Assembly (NCBI GenBank): GCA_039795165.1
Contig: JBDKER010000029.1
Coordinates: forward strand, 1-64,000
From: V1-33 sp039795165
GTDB taxonomy: Bacteria; Verrucomicrobiota; Verrucomicrobiia; Verrucomicrobiales; V1-33
DNA length: 64,000 nt
Direction: 5' to 3'
The notes under the pieces were generated by a model. That model made no database searches. It was not told where the DNA came from and saw nothing but the letters and a program-made list of their open reading frames with translations. Of this stretch, positions 25,668-33,511 are shown one piece after another. The stretch's first letter is position 1; the number at the start of each line of letters is the position of its first letter. The position numbers and the translations under genes are program-made.

Positions 25668-26056
25668 ATTCAGGTAGAAGGTGACGCCGCCGGAAGCCGG
25701 CAAGGCACCGCGCTTAGCGTGGCGGGCAGTTCCATCCGGAGCCGGGATCGCGCAACCTCCGCTACCGTCCCCTGAATCGTTGAAACTGGTGGGTGGGTGG
25801 GCACCATGACAGTTGGGTGCGGGGAAGCCGGCGGCATTGAGAATCTTGATGCCGAAGGCTTCCTTGAGGATCACCACGACCTGGCTCTCGGTGAATCGGC
25901 TCTTTTTCGTGGGTTCGGTTCTGTGATTCCGACCCGGAGACTCGCCTTTCAAACTGTCCCATGCGAGGGGAAGCTCACACTCGGTCCCCGGAGGAGACGC
26001 ACGGGTGCGGTTGAGGACCGGATAAAGGGACAGACCTTTTCTGCCCCTGGCGCCCC
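25668..26056. other. Non-coding stretch with decayed mobile-element sequence
   Basis: Between the terminator at 25.65 kb and the nine-copy repeat no complete gene is visible on either strand. Apart from the short IS3 OrfA-like remnant at 25857-25910 (minus), nothing recognisable was seen. Short overlapping frames lack domains and good starts. The interval looks like degraded accessory DNA. Confidence 0.5.
25857..25910 (-). pseudogene. Remnant of an IS3-family transposase OrfA
   Basis: On the minus strand 18 codons read TKKSRFTESQVVVILKEA, almost identical in pattern to the conserved N-terminus of IS3-family OrfA (KKSRFTEEQIVxxLREA), the first helix of its helix-turn-helix. After this the similarity stops and the frame continues with unrelated residues. 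No OrfB, DDE residues or terminal inverted repeats were found nearby. It is therefore a short relic of an insertion sequence. Confidence 0.6.
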
Positions 26057-26137
26057 TTTTGTCCCTTTTGTCCCTTTTGTCCCTTTTGTCCCTTTTGTCC
26101 CTTTTGTCCCTTTTGTCCCTTTTGTCCCTTTTGTCCC
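26057..26137 (+). repeat. Nine tandem copies of TTTTGTCCC
   Basis: Nine exact 9-bp units (81 bp). On the minus strand each unit reads GGGACAAAA, one base different from the GGGACCAAA units at 25084-25119. It is a short-unit minisatellite without spacers, so it is not a CRISPR. It lies immediately before the terminator of the thioredoxin-like gene. Copy number is probably variable through replication slippage. Confidence 0.95.
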
Positions 26138-26159
26138 GCCTTGCCAGCGATGACCATGG

Positions 26160-26200
26160 AAAAGGGGTGCCTGGGTTGTGGCGGCCCGGGCACCCCTTTT
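26160..26200 (-). terminator. Rho-independent terminator of the thioredoxin-like gene
   Basis: Arms 26160-26175 and 26185-26200 form a 16-bp stem with one mismatch and a 9-nt loop, flanked by AAAA on one side and TTTT on the other. It lies 29 bp downstream of the minus-strand thioredoxin-like stop and could act in both directions. Confidence 0.85.
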
Positions 26201-26229
26201 GTGGGAGTGGGATGTTCTGAGGAAGGGGA

Positions 26230-27195
26230 TTACTTGTCTTCCTTTTCGGCTGGGGCGGAGCCTTCAGCTTTTTTGGATTTGTCGATCTGGTCCTTCATTT
26301 CGACGATGCGTTCCTTGATGGCCTTGGCTTGGGTGGCGGTGTCGCTGTCTGCTTTGATTTTGATGACGGCGTCCATGAGTTTATCGGCTTCCTCGAGGCG
26401 GTCGGGTCCGTAGACCTGGAGGCGCTGCATCATGAGCTGCTGTTTTTCTTCGCCTTCGAGCTTTTCGTCGGTGATGAATTTTTCGATGCGTTCTTCGAAT
26501 TCCTTGAGTTTGCCGCTGGTGCCGAGTGTTTCGAGGTCCTTGTTGAGGGCGTCCATTTTGCCGGCGGTTTCCTTCTTTTTCTTCATTCCGAGGGAATCGT
26601 CCTTATCGAGGGCGATGATCTGATCGACTTCTTCGGTGTAGAATTTCTCGACGACGTCGTCATCGATTTTGTCGAGGGCGGCGGCGATGAGTTTGGCTTT
26701 TTCGAGGCCTTCGGCGGCGTCGGCCTTTTTCATGGCTTCGTCGCGTTCTTCGCGGACCTTGCGGAGTTCGGCGAGGTGTTTGACGTATTTTTCCGGTCCA
26801 CCTTCCTGGTAACCGGTTTTGGCGTAGGGACGGCCTTTGGCGTCGGCGAGGACGATGGTGGGGAATCCTTCGATGCCGAATTTTTCCTGGAGTTCGGCAT
26901 TCTGTTTCTTGAGTTCGTCGGCTTGTTCCTTCTGTTGTGGGAAGTCGAGTTCGACGAGGACGAAGTGTTTGGGGGCGTCGTCCTTGAAGGCGTCTTTGGT
27001 GAAGACTTCCTTCTGGAGTCGGATGCACCAACCGCACCAGTCGGAGCCGGTGAAGTCGATGAGGAGGTCCTTGCCTTCGTCGGCGGCGGTTTTCTGGGCT
27101 TTGGCGAAGTCTTCGGTCCAGCCTTCGGCGGCGTGGAGTGGGCTGGCGGCGGTGATGACGAAGGCGGCGAGAGCGCGGAGCGTGGGAGTACGCAT
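26230..27195 (-). CDS. Secreted thioredoxin-fold protein with long charged helical C-terminus
   Basis: A 321-residue exported protein; start at MRTPTLRAL (27195), with signal cleavage near LHAAEG. Residues 25-145 form a thioredoxin fold of the DUF255/thioredoxin_7 type, with redox motif WCGWC (Cys54, Cys57) in GSDWCGWC and the cis-Pro of GFPTIV. The remaining 175 residues are dominated by Lys and Glu and are predicted helical (EKAKLIAAALDKIDDD, KEFEERIEKF), perhaps a coiled coil. A disulfide-reductase role outside the cytoplasm is likely; the helical part may mediate protein contacts. Its own terminator follows. Confidence 0.85.
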   Translation of the reverse strand: MRTPTLRALAAFVITAASPLHAAEGWTEDFAKAQKTAADEGKDLLIDFTGSDWCGWCIRLQKEVFTKDAFKDDAPKHFVLVELDFPQQKEQADELKKQNAELQEKFGIEGFPTIVLADAKGRPYAKTGYQEGGPEKYVKHLAELRKVREERDEAMKKADAAEGLEKAKLIAAALDKIDDDVVEKFYTEEVDQIIALDKDDSLGMKKKKETAGKMDALNKDLETLGTSGKLKEFEERIEKFITDEKLEGEEKQQLMMQRLQVYGPDRLEEADKLMDAVIKIKADSDTATQAKAIKERIVEMKDQIDKSKKAEGSAPAEKEDK

Positions 27196-27313
27196 GGGGA
27201 TGGGTCTGGATGGTGTTGGGATGACCGCGCTGACGGCAGAGGACCGGAAGTCGCGAGAGGGGGAGTTTCGCTTTGGGGCGGGTGGGCGGCAACCGCTGAT
27301 TCCCGTGGTGGCA

Positions 27314-29734
27314 TCAGGGTTTGAGGAGGAAGGCGAGGAGGTCGGCGAGGTCCTGGTCGCTGAGTCCGGCTTCGATGCCGGTGGGCATGAGGGATCGGGC
27401 CGGGCGGCCGATGCTGGTGATTTCGCTGCGTGGGAAGCTGCGTTCGGTTCCGCCGGGGAGGCGCAGCGAGACGCCGGCGGGGTCGTCGCGGAGGAGGATG
27501 CCCGATTCTTCCGGGCCATTGGTGTGTTGGACGGTGGTGGTGGCGAATTGTCCGGCGACTTCGCGGTCGGGGTCGAGGATGGCGACGAGCAGGGTGGGGG
27601 AACCTTTTCCGTGGAAGGTGGCGCGGTCCGGGCCGACGGCGAAGCCATCGTGGCCGTCGCGGTGGCAGGCGGCGCAGCGATCGAGGAAGTGGCGGCGGCC
27701 GTGATCCGGGTTGCCGGTGAGGGCGAGGGCTGGCTGGCGGCGGGCGATTTCCGCGGTGCGGTCGGTTGGCGGAGGCGGGAGCAGGTTGTGGGCGCGGCTG
27801 GCCGTGGCCGGGTTGCGGCGGAGCTGGGCGGCGAGGGTGGCGGGGATTTCCTGACTGGGCAGGTGGCTGGCGGCGAGTGCGTCGAGCAGAGCCGAGCGAC
27901 CGTCGGGGTGAGCGGCGAGGCCGTCGAGGGCAGCCGATCTCAGCAGGGCCTGCTGAGTTTTCCATGATGGGTTGAGGAGAGCGATGGCGGCGGGAAGGTG
28001 GTGCCGGAGCAGCCATGCACGGACTTCCGGGGGGTCGTCGGGGGCGGTGGTGCTCCATGACGAGTCATGGGCCGCGCGCAGGGTGGCGAGTGCGGCGAGG
28101 CGGTCGCGGCTCTGGCCGTGGCGGAGTTTCCGGGCCGTGCTGATGCGATTCTTGTCTGAGGGGAGTTTCAGTTCCGCGGCGAGTTCGAGGGCGGCGGTGG
28201 TATCCGGGGTGGTGACGGCTGCGTGGAAGGCCGGGGCTTCCGAGGCGGGCAGGCAGGTGAGGATGAGGTTCCGGTGGAGAGGATTGTCCGCGTAGTCCTT
28301 CCAGAAAGCGGCGAGCTGGGGGATCCTTGTCTCGGTGGGCAGCGTGGCGGACTGCAGGATGCGGTTCGGCAGCAGGCCGCCGGCGGGGGGCGGGCCATGG
28401 CTGGCTGAGTTGCTGTTGTGGTCTGTGCGGGTGATTTTCCAGATGCGGCCGCGGTCGTGGCCGCTGTTGAGGTCCATCTGTGATTTCAGAGGAGGCGGGA
28501 GGGAATCGGGATGCTCGATGAATTCCCGGTACATGTCAGCGATGTAGAGCGCGCCATCGGGTCCGGTGGCGAACGAGACAGGGCGGAACCATGTGTCGTG
28601 GCTTGTGAGGAATTCGCGGTCCGTTTCGCTTTTGGGTCGCTGGGCGATGGGGCCGTGTGGAGTCCATGTGATTTCCTTGCGGTGGACGAGGTTTGATCCG
28701 ACATCGCCGATGAAGGCGTGGCCTTGTCCGGTGCTGCCGGTGGAGATGTGGATGCCGCTGGCGCTGGTGAAGTAGCCACTGGCGCGGCCGTTGCCTTCCA
28801 CGATGCCCGGGACGAGGCCTGAGGCGCGCCAGCGGGTCCGGACGACGCGCCATGGTTCTTCCGGCGAGGCGCGGAAGACTTCTGCGGCGGGGCCTTCTGT
28901 GGCGGCGTCCACCAGTGGCGATGGGGGGGCGAAGGCAGCCTTGTCGGGGAGGAGAGAGCGGTCGTAGGCGACCCAGATGAAGTGCCGGCTGTTGCTGCAG
29001 ACAAAGCGGTTGCCCCATTGGTCGAAGGTGAGGCCGAACTGGGCGGTTCCTGATTCCGCGCGGAGGTCGCGCTGGTCGTGTGAGAATGAGAAATCCGCCC
29101 CGGCGAGATTGACCGGTGGGCCGGTTGGCTGGCCAGCGGAGACGCGGTGGACCGATCCACCGTTGCCCGCGGTGGCTCCGAAGATTCGCCCGCTGCGGGG
29201 GTCGATGGTGAGGGAATTCACGAGCGCCTGGACATTGAGGCGGGCCGCGTGGGAACCGAAGCCGGTGAAGACGATTTCGCGTTCGTCCGCCTTGCCGTCG
29301 CCATTGCGGTCGCGGCAGAACCAGAGGTCGGGACTGGCCGCCACGTAGACTCCGTCGGCCACGGCGAGGACCGAAGTGATCCATGCGAAGCCATCGGCGA
29401 AGACCGTGCTGGTCTCGAATCGCCCGTCGCCATCGCGGTCGTGCAGGCAGCGCACGCGGGAGAGTTTCTCATTCCTTCGTTCCGAGTAATCCCGCATTTC
29501 TGCGGCGTAGAGAGTTCCGTCCGGGGCGAAGGACAGTGAAACTGGATCGACCACCTCCGGTTCCGCGGCTGCGAGGGAGATCCGGTAACCAGGCGCAATG
29601 GTGAAGGCGGCGAGGGCGGCGTCCGGGGAAAGTGCGGGAAGCCGGGGGAGTCCGGCAGATTCCTGTGCCGCGAGCGGAAAGGGAAGTGCGGCCGCGAGCC
29701 ATGGGATGGACCAGAGAAGGGCAGGGCGGGTCAT
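27314..29734 (-). CDS. PVC-type membrane-bound dehydrogenase (DUF7133-like) with C-terminal cytochrome c
   Basis: An 806-residue exported protein; signal peptide cleavage near PLAAQ. The N-terminal half is a sorbosone-dehydrogenase-like beta-propeller (SFAPDGTLYAAEMRDY, SGIHISTG, PDGALYIADMYREFIEHP) with two calcium-type DxDGDG loops (DRDGDGRFE, DRNGDGKADE). A helical region of about 200 residues follows. The C-terminus is a cytochrome c domain with CAACH and a distal SLMPTGIE segment. Such fusions are a hallmark of Planctomycetes and Verrucomicrobia; the likely role is periplasmic oxidation of sugars or alcohols with electron transfer to the heme. The upstream 154 bp is shared with the divergent topoisomerase gene. 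Confidence 0.82.
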   Translation of the reverse strand: MTRPALLWSIPWLAAALPFPLAAQESAGLPRLPALSPDAALAAFTIAPGYRISLAAAEPEVVDPVSLSFAPDGTLYAAEMRDYSERRNEKLSRVRCLHDRDGDGRFETSTVFADGFAWITSVLAVADGVYVAASPDLWFCRDRNGDGKADEREIVFTGFGSHAARLNVQALVNSLTIDPRSGRIFGATAGNGGSVHRVSAGQPTGPPVNLAGADFSFSHDQRDLRAESGTAQFGLTFDQWGNRFVCSNSRHFIWVAYDRSLLPDKAAFAPPSPLVDAATEGPAAEVFRASPEEPWRVVRTRWRASGLVPGIVEGNGRASGYFTSASGIHISTGSTGQGHAFIGDVGSNLVHRKEITWTPHGPIAQRPKSETDREFLTSHDTWFRPVSFATGPDGALYIADMYREFIEHPDSLPPPLKSQMDLNSGHDRGRIWKITRTDHNSNSASHGPPPAGGLLPNRILQSATLPTETRIPQLAAFWKDYADNPLHRNLILTCLPASEAPAFHAAVTTPDTTAALELAAELKLPSDKNRISTARKLRHGQSRDRLAALATLRAAHDSSWSTTAPDDPPEVRAWLLRHHLPAAIALLNPSWKTQQALLRSAALDGLAAHPDGRSALLDALAASHLPSQEIPATLAAQLRRNPATASRAHNLLPPPPTDRTAEIARRQPALALTGNPDHGRRHFLDRCAACHRDGHDGFAVGPDRATFHGKGSPTLLVAILDPDREVAGQFATTTVQHTNGPEESGILLRDDPAGVSLRLPGGTERSFPRSEITSIGRPARSLMPTGIEAGLSDQDLADLLAFLLKP

Positions 29735-29888
29735 TCGGTGGATGCTGGCACGATGGTGACGGGGAGGCGAGCGGGTTGGGGGTCCGCGGGCGCGGGGCGC
29801 GAATTACTTCGGTCATGTTAATGATTTGCAGGCGGCGGGAAATGCTTTATGGAGCGGGCTCTCCTGATTTCCGAAATTCCGACGAGCC

Positions 29889-32018
29889 ATGCCATCCAAG
29901 TCCCGACCGCCTGAAGACGCTTCACCGGATGACCAGTTGCCGCTGGGATTGCCTGATGGTGCGGTGGAGGAAGGCGAGGTGGAGGCGGTCGGTTCTGCGG
30001 TTGGCGGGGAAGAGGAAAGTCAGCGTGAGGTTCTGCATCCGACGGCGGCTGTGACTACGGCGGTGACTCCGCGGCATCTCAATGATGTGGCTGAGATGTA
30101 TGGCCACTGGTTTCTGGATTATGCCAGTTATGTGATTCTGGAGCGGGCGGTGCCGCACATTGATGACGGCTTGAAGCCAGTGCAGCGGCGCATTCTGCAT
30201 GCGATGGAGCGTCTGGACGACGGGCGGTTCAACAAAGTCGCCAACATTGTGGGAGATACGATGAAGTATCATCCGCATGGAGATGCGGCGATCACCGATG
30301 CTCTGGTGGTGCTGGGTTTGCGGAACCTGCTGGTCGAAACGCAGGGGAACTGGGGGAATCTGCTGACGGGGGATGAAGCCGCGGCTGCGCGCTACATTGA
30401 AGCCCGGCTTTCCAAATTTGCGATCGATGTCGCCTTTAATCCGAAGCTGACGACGTGGGCGATGTCGTACGACGGACGGAACCGGGAACCTGTGACGCTG
30501 CCGGCCAAGTTTCCGCTGCTGCTGGCCCAGGGAGTGGAGGGGATTGCGGTCGGGTTGGCCTGCAAGATTCTGCCGCATAATTTCAATGAGCTGATTGATG
30601 CGTGCATTGATGCGCTGCGCGGGAAGCCCGTGTCGCTGCTGCCTGATTTTCCGACGGGAGCGATCATGGATGCCTCCGATTATCAGGAAGGCGTGCGTGG
30701 CGGTAAAGTCCGGGTGCGGGCCCGCATTGAGATTCAGAAGAAGGGGAATGTTCTGCGGGTGACCCAGATTCCCTTTGGAACGACGACGGGGAGTCTCATT
30801 GAATCGATTCTTTCCGCCAACGAGAAGGGGAAGATCAAGATTTCGAAGGTGGAGGACTGCACGGCGGCCGAGGTCGACATCATGGTCTATCTGCCGCCCG
30901 GCACGGATGCCGAAGACATGCTCAAGGCACTTTATGTCTTCACCGACTGTGAAGTGAGCATTTCGCCGAACTGCGTGGTCATTCAGGATGACAAGCCCGC
31001 GTTTCTGAGTGTCAACGATCTGCTGCGTCATTCGGCGGAACAGACCCGTGATCTGCTGCGTCAGGAACTGGAACTGAAGCTGGGGGAACTCGAGGAAAAG
31101 TGGCACTTTTCGTCGCTTGAGAAGATCTTCATCGAAAAGCGCATTTACCGTGACATCGAGGAATGCACGACGTGGGACGCGGTCATGGCGGCGATCTGGA
31201 AGGGGCTCAAGCCATACCTCAAGCTCCTGCGGCGTGAAGTGACGGACGACGACATTGTCCGGCTCACGGAAATCCGCATCAAGAGGATCTCGAAGTACAA
31301 TTCATTCGAAGCCGATGAACAACTGCGGTCGCTCGAGTCAGCCATCGAGGAAACCAAGGGGCATCTGGCCAATCTGACCCGCTATGCGGTCAATTGGTTC
31401 AAGGAACTGAAGCGCAAGTATGGAGCCGGGCGGGAACGCCGCACGGAGATCGCTACCTTTGGAGCGGTGAAGGCGAGCGAGGCGGCGGTGGCCACGGAGA
31501 CGCTGTATGTGAACCGGGAAGACGGCTATGTGGGCTGGGGGCTCAAGCGGTCCGGGGAAGCCATCTGCAAGTGTTCGCGGCTTGACGATGTCATTGTGAT
31601 TCTGGAGGACGGGACCGTGAAAGTGAGCCGGGTTACGGAGAAGGCATTCTTCGGTCCCAAGCCGGTTTATGTGGGCATTTACGACCGGTCGAGTCAGCCA
31701 GTTTTCAGCATCATCTACCGGGATGGCCCGCGTGGGCGCTATTATGGCAAGCGGTTCCGCATGGGTGGGGTGACGCGTGATACGGTGTACGATCTGACCA
31801 AGGGGACGAAGGGGTCGAGGCTTGTCTATTTTGCGTGCCATCAGAATCCCGAGAAGAGTGCGGCGCAGAAGCTCATGCTGCATTTCCAGCCGGCTCCGCG
31901 GCTGCGCAAACTAGAGCAGCATGTCGACCTTGGGGCGCTTGACATCAAGTCGCGCTCGGCGGCCGGCAGTCTGATCACGGACGCTCCGGTCAAGCGGATC
32001 AGTCCGTTCAAGGGCTGA
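29889..32018 (+). CDS. parC: DNA topoisomerase IV subunit A (GyrA/ParC family)
   Basis: A 709-residue type IIA topoisomerase breakage-reunion subunit. An acidic, probably disordered extension (residues 1-60) precedes the core. DGLKPVQRRILHAM, KYHPHGDAAI and the catalytic Tyr169 in AARYIEARL define the winged-helix and tower region. The C-terminal part has only short propeller-like segments (EDGTVKVSRV), not a full six-blade domain, and no GyrA box, which favours topoisomerase IV over gyrase. It decatenates daughter chromosomes together with a ParE subunit that is not in this window. A strong terminator follows 8 bp after the stop. Confidence 0.88.
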   Translation: MPSKSRPPEDASPDDQLPLGLPDGAVEEGEVEAVGSAVGGEEESQREVLHPTAAVTTAVTPRHLNDVAEMYGHWFLDYASYVILERAVPHIDDGLKPVQRRILHAMERLDDGRFNKVANIVGDTMKYHPHGDAAITDALVVLGLRNLLVETQGNWGNLLTGDEAAAARYIEARLSKFAIDVAFNPKLTTWAMSYDGRNREPVTLPAKFPLLLAQGVEGIAVGLACKILPHNFNELIDACIDALRGKPVSLLPDFPTGAIMDASDYQEGVRGGKVRVRARIEIQKKGNVLRVTQIPFGTTTGSLIESILSANEKGKIKISKVEDCTAAEVDIMVYLPPGTDAEDMLKALYVFTDCEVSISPNCVVIQDDKPAFLSVNDLLRHSAEQTRDLLRQELELKLGELEEKWHFSSLEKIFIEKRIYRDIEECTTWDAVMAAIWKGLKPYLKLLRREVTDDDIVRLTEIRIKRISKYNSFEADEQLRSLESAIEETKGHLANLTRYAVNWFKELKRKYGAGRERRTEIATFGAVKASEAAVATETLYVNREDGYVGWGLKRSGEAICKCSRLDDVIVILEDGTVKVSRVTEKAFFGPKPVYVGIYDRSSQPVFSIIYRDGPRGRYYGKRFRMGGVTRDTVYDLTKGTKGSRLVYFACHQNPEKSAAQKLMLHFQPAPRLRKLEQHVDLGALDIKSRSAAGSLITDAPVKRISPFKG

Positions 32019-32025
32019 GGGGATC

Positions 32026-32052
32026 CCGGGCCCGCTGCCGGGCCGGTTTTTT
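32026..32052 (+). terminator. Rho-independent terminator after topoisomerase IV A
   Basis: Arms 32026-32034 and 32039-32046 pair over 8 bp with one bulged G and a CTGC loop, directly followed by six T (32047-32052). It lies between the convergent topoisomerase and DUF1552 genes. Confidence 0.88.
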
Positions 32053-32073
32053 CAACTGGCTTCTAGGGAGGAA

Positions 32074-33468
32074 TCAGCCGAGGGCGAGTGCTGCGGTGCT
32101 GTCTCCGAAGGAGTCTACGGGGGTGCCCATGCGTTCGAGGAGGGAGACGTAGAGATTGCAGAGCGGAGTGCCGGGGGTGGCTGCGAAGTGGCGTCCGCCG
32201 CGGATGGTGCCGCCGCCGCCGCCGGCGAGGATGATGGGGAGGTTATCCGGTTGGTGGCTATTGCCGTCGGAGAGGCTGGAGCCGAAGAAGATCATGCTGT
32301 TGTCGAGCAGATTGCCATCGCCTTCCGGGATGGCGGCGAGTCGGTCGAGGAAGTAGGCGAGTTGTTCCGTGTGCCAGCGGTTGATCTTGGCGTATGGTTC
32401 CGAGTTTTCCGTTTTGTTCTGGTGGTGGCTGAACTCGTGGTGGCTGCCGTTCACGCCGGGGATGATGCCATTGAAGTTCTTGCCGCTGACGTCGTTGGCG
32501 AACATGAAGGTACTGACGCGGGTGCTGTCCGTGCGGAAGGCGAGCACCATGAGGTCGAGCATGAGGCGGACGTGTTCCTGGTGATTGCCGGGGGTGCCGA
32601 GCGGGGCGGCGAGTTCGGATTCGGCTGGGGTGGCCGGTTTCCATTCGCGGGGGTCGGCAGCCGAGAAGAATTCGATGCGGCGTTCGATTTCGCGGACGGA
32701 GTCGAGGTATTCATCGATTTTGAACTGGTCATCGCGGCCGAGTTTGCCGCGGAGGGAGCGGGCGTCATCGAGTACGAGGTCGAGGAGGGCGCGGCGGTCG
32801 GCGGCGTGCTGGAGTTCGGCTGGGTTGCTGGTGCGGCCGGCGCGGAGGACGCCAAAGAGGCGTTCGTAGGCGAGGCGCGGGTTGATTTCGCGGGCGACTG
32901 GCTGCGAGGGCGAGCGCCATGATATATACGATCCGTATAGTCTGGTGTAGCCGACGATGGAGTCGATGCCGCTGATGACGGGGTCGATGCCGAGTTCGAG
33001 GGAGGGCAGGGGAGTGAAGCGGGAAGTGGAGCGTGCGGCGATCTGGTCGACGGACATGGAACCGACGCTGAGGTCCTTGCCGGTGGTTTTGCGGACGAGG
33101 AGGCCAGTGAGGAAATTGGCGGTTTTGGCGTAGTGGCCATCGCCGCCGTGGCTGTGTTTCTTGTCGAGGCCCGAGAAGACGATGGTTTTGCTGCGGTGTG
33201 CCTTGAGGGGTTCGAGGGAAGGGGTCAGTTCGTAGTCGTCGCCGGCTGTTTTGGGAAACCATGTGGGGTGCCAGACGCCATTGGGGAAGTAGAGGCAGGC
33301 CATGCGCACGGGTGGGCGGACCGTGCCTGTGGGCGAGGCCGAGGCGGCGGCCGCGGCGTGGGCTGAGCCGCTGAGGCGGCCCATGGCTTCGAGGAGGGGA
33401 AGGCTCAGGGAAACGCCGGCTCCGCGGAGGAAGCTGCGGCGGGGGAGATGCCATGGTTTGCGGCTCAT
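32074..33468 (-). CDS. DUF1552 family Tat-exported protein
   Basis: A 464-residue protein; start at MSRKPWHLP (33468) gives a twin-arginine signal (PRRSFLRGAGVSLSLPLLEA). The body matches DUF1552: MACLYFPNGVWHPTWFP, TIVFSGLDKKHSHGGDGHYAKTA, and a C-terminal DNSMIFFGSSLSDGNSHQPDNLPIILAGG, resembling the alkaline-phosphatase/sulfatase-like DUF1501 fold. Function is unknown. It lies 43 bp after the DUF1592-type cytochrome gene on the same strand, the standard PVC pairing, which suggests that the two act together outside the cytoplasm. Confidence 0.88.
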   Translation of the reverse strand: MSRKPWHLPRRSFLRGAGVSLSLPLLEAMGRLSGSAHAAAAASASPTGTVRPPVRMACLYFPNGVWHPTWFPKTAGDDYELTPSLEPLKAHRSKTIVFSGLDKKHSHGGDGHYAKTANFLTGLLVRKTTGKDLSVGSMSVDQIAARSTSRFTPLPSLELGIDPVISGIDSIVGYTRLYGSYISWRSPSQPVAREINPRLAYERLFGVLRAGRTSNPAELQHAADRRALLDLVLDDARSLRGKLGRDDQFKIDEYLDSVREIERRIEFFSAADPREWKPATPAESELAAPLGTPGNHQEHVRLMLDLMVLAFRTDSTRVSTFMFANDVSGKNFNGIIPGVNGSHHEFSHHQNKTENSEPYAKINRWHTEQLAYFLDRLAAIPEGDGNLLDNSMIFFGSSLSDGNSHQPDNLPIILAGGGGGTIRGGRHFAATPGTPLCNLYVSLLERMGTPVDSFGDSTAALALG

Positions 33469-33511
33469 AGGAATCCTTGGGTGGTGGGCTGGGGAATGAT
33501 GGTGCTGGAGA

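Noticed and set aside
26057..26137. Possible CRISPR array
   Set aside because: Units are 9 bp and contiguous with no spacers, and no cas genes are present; it is a minisatellite.
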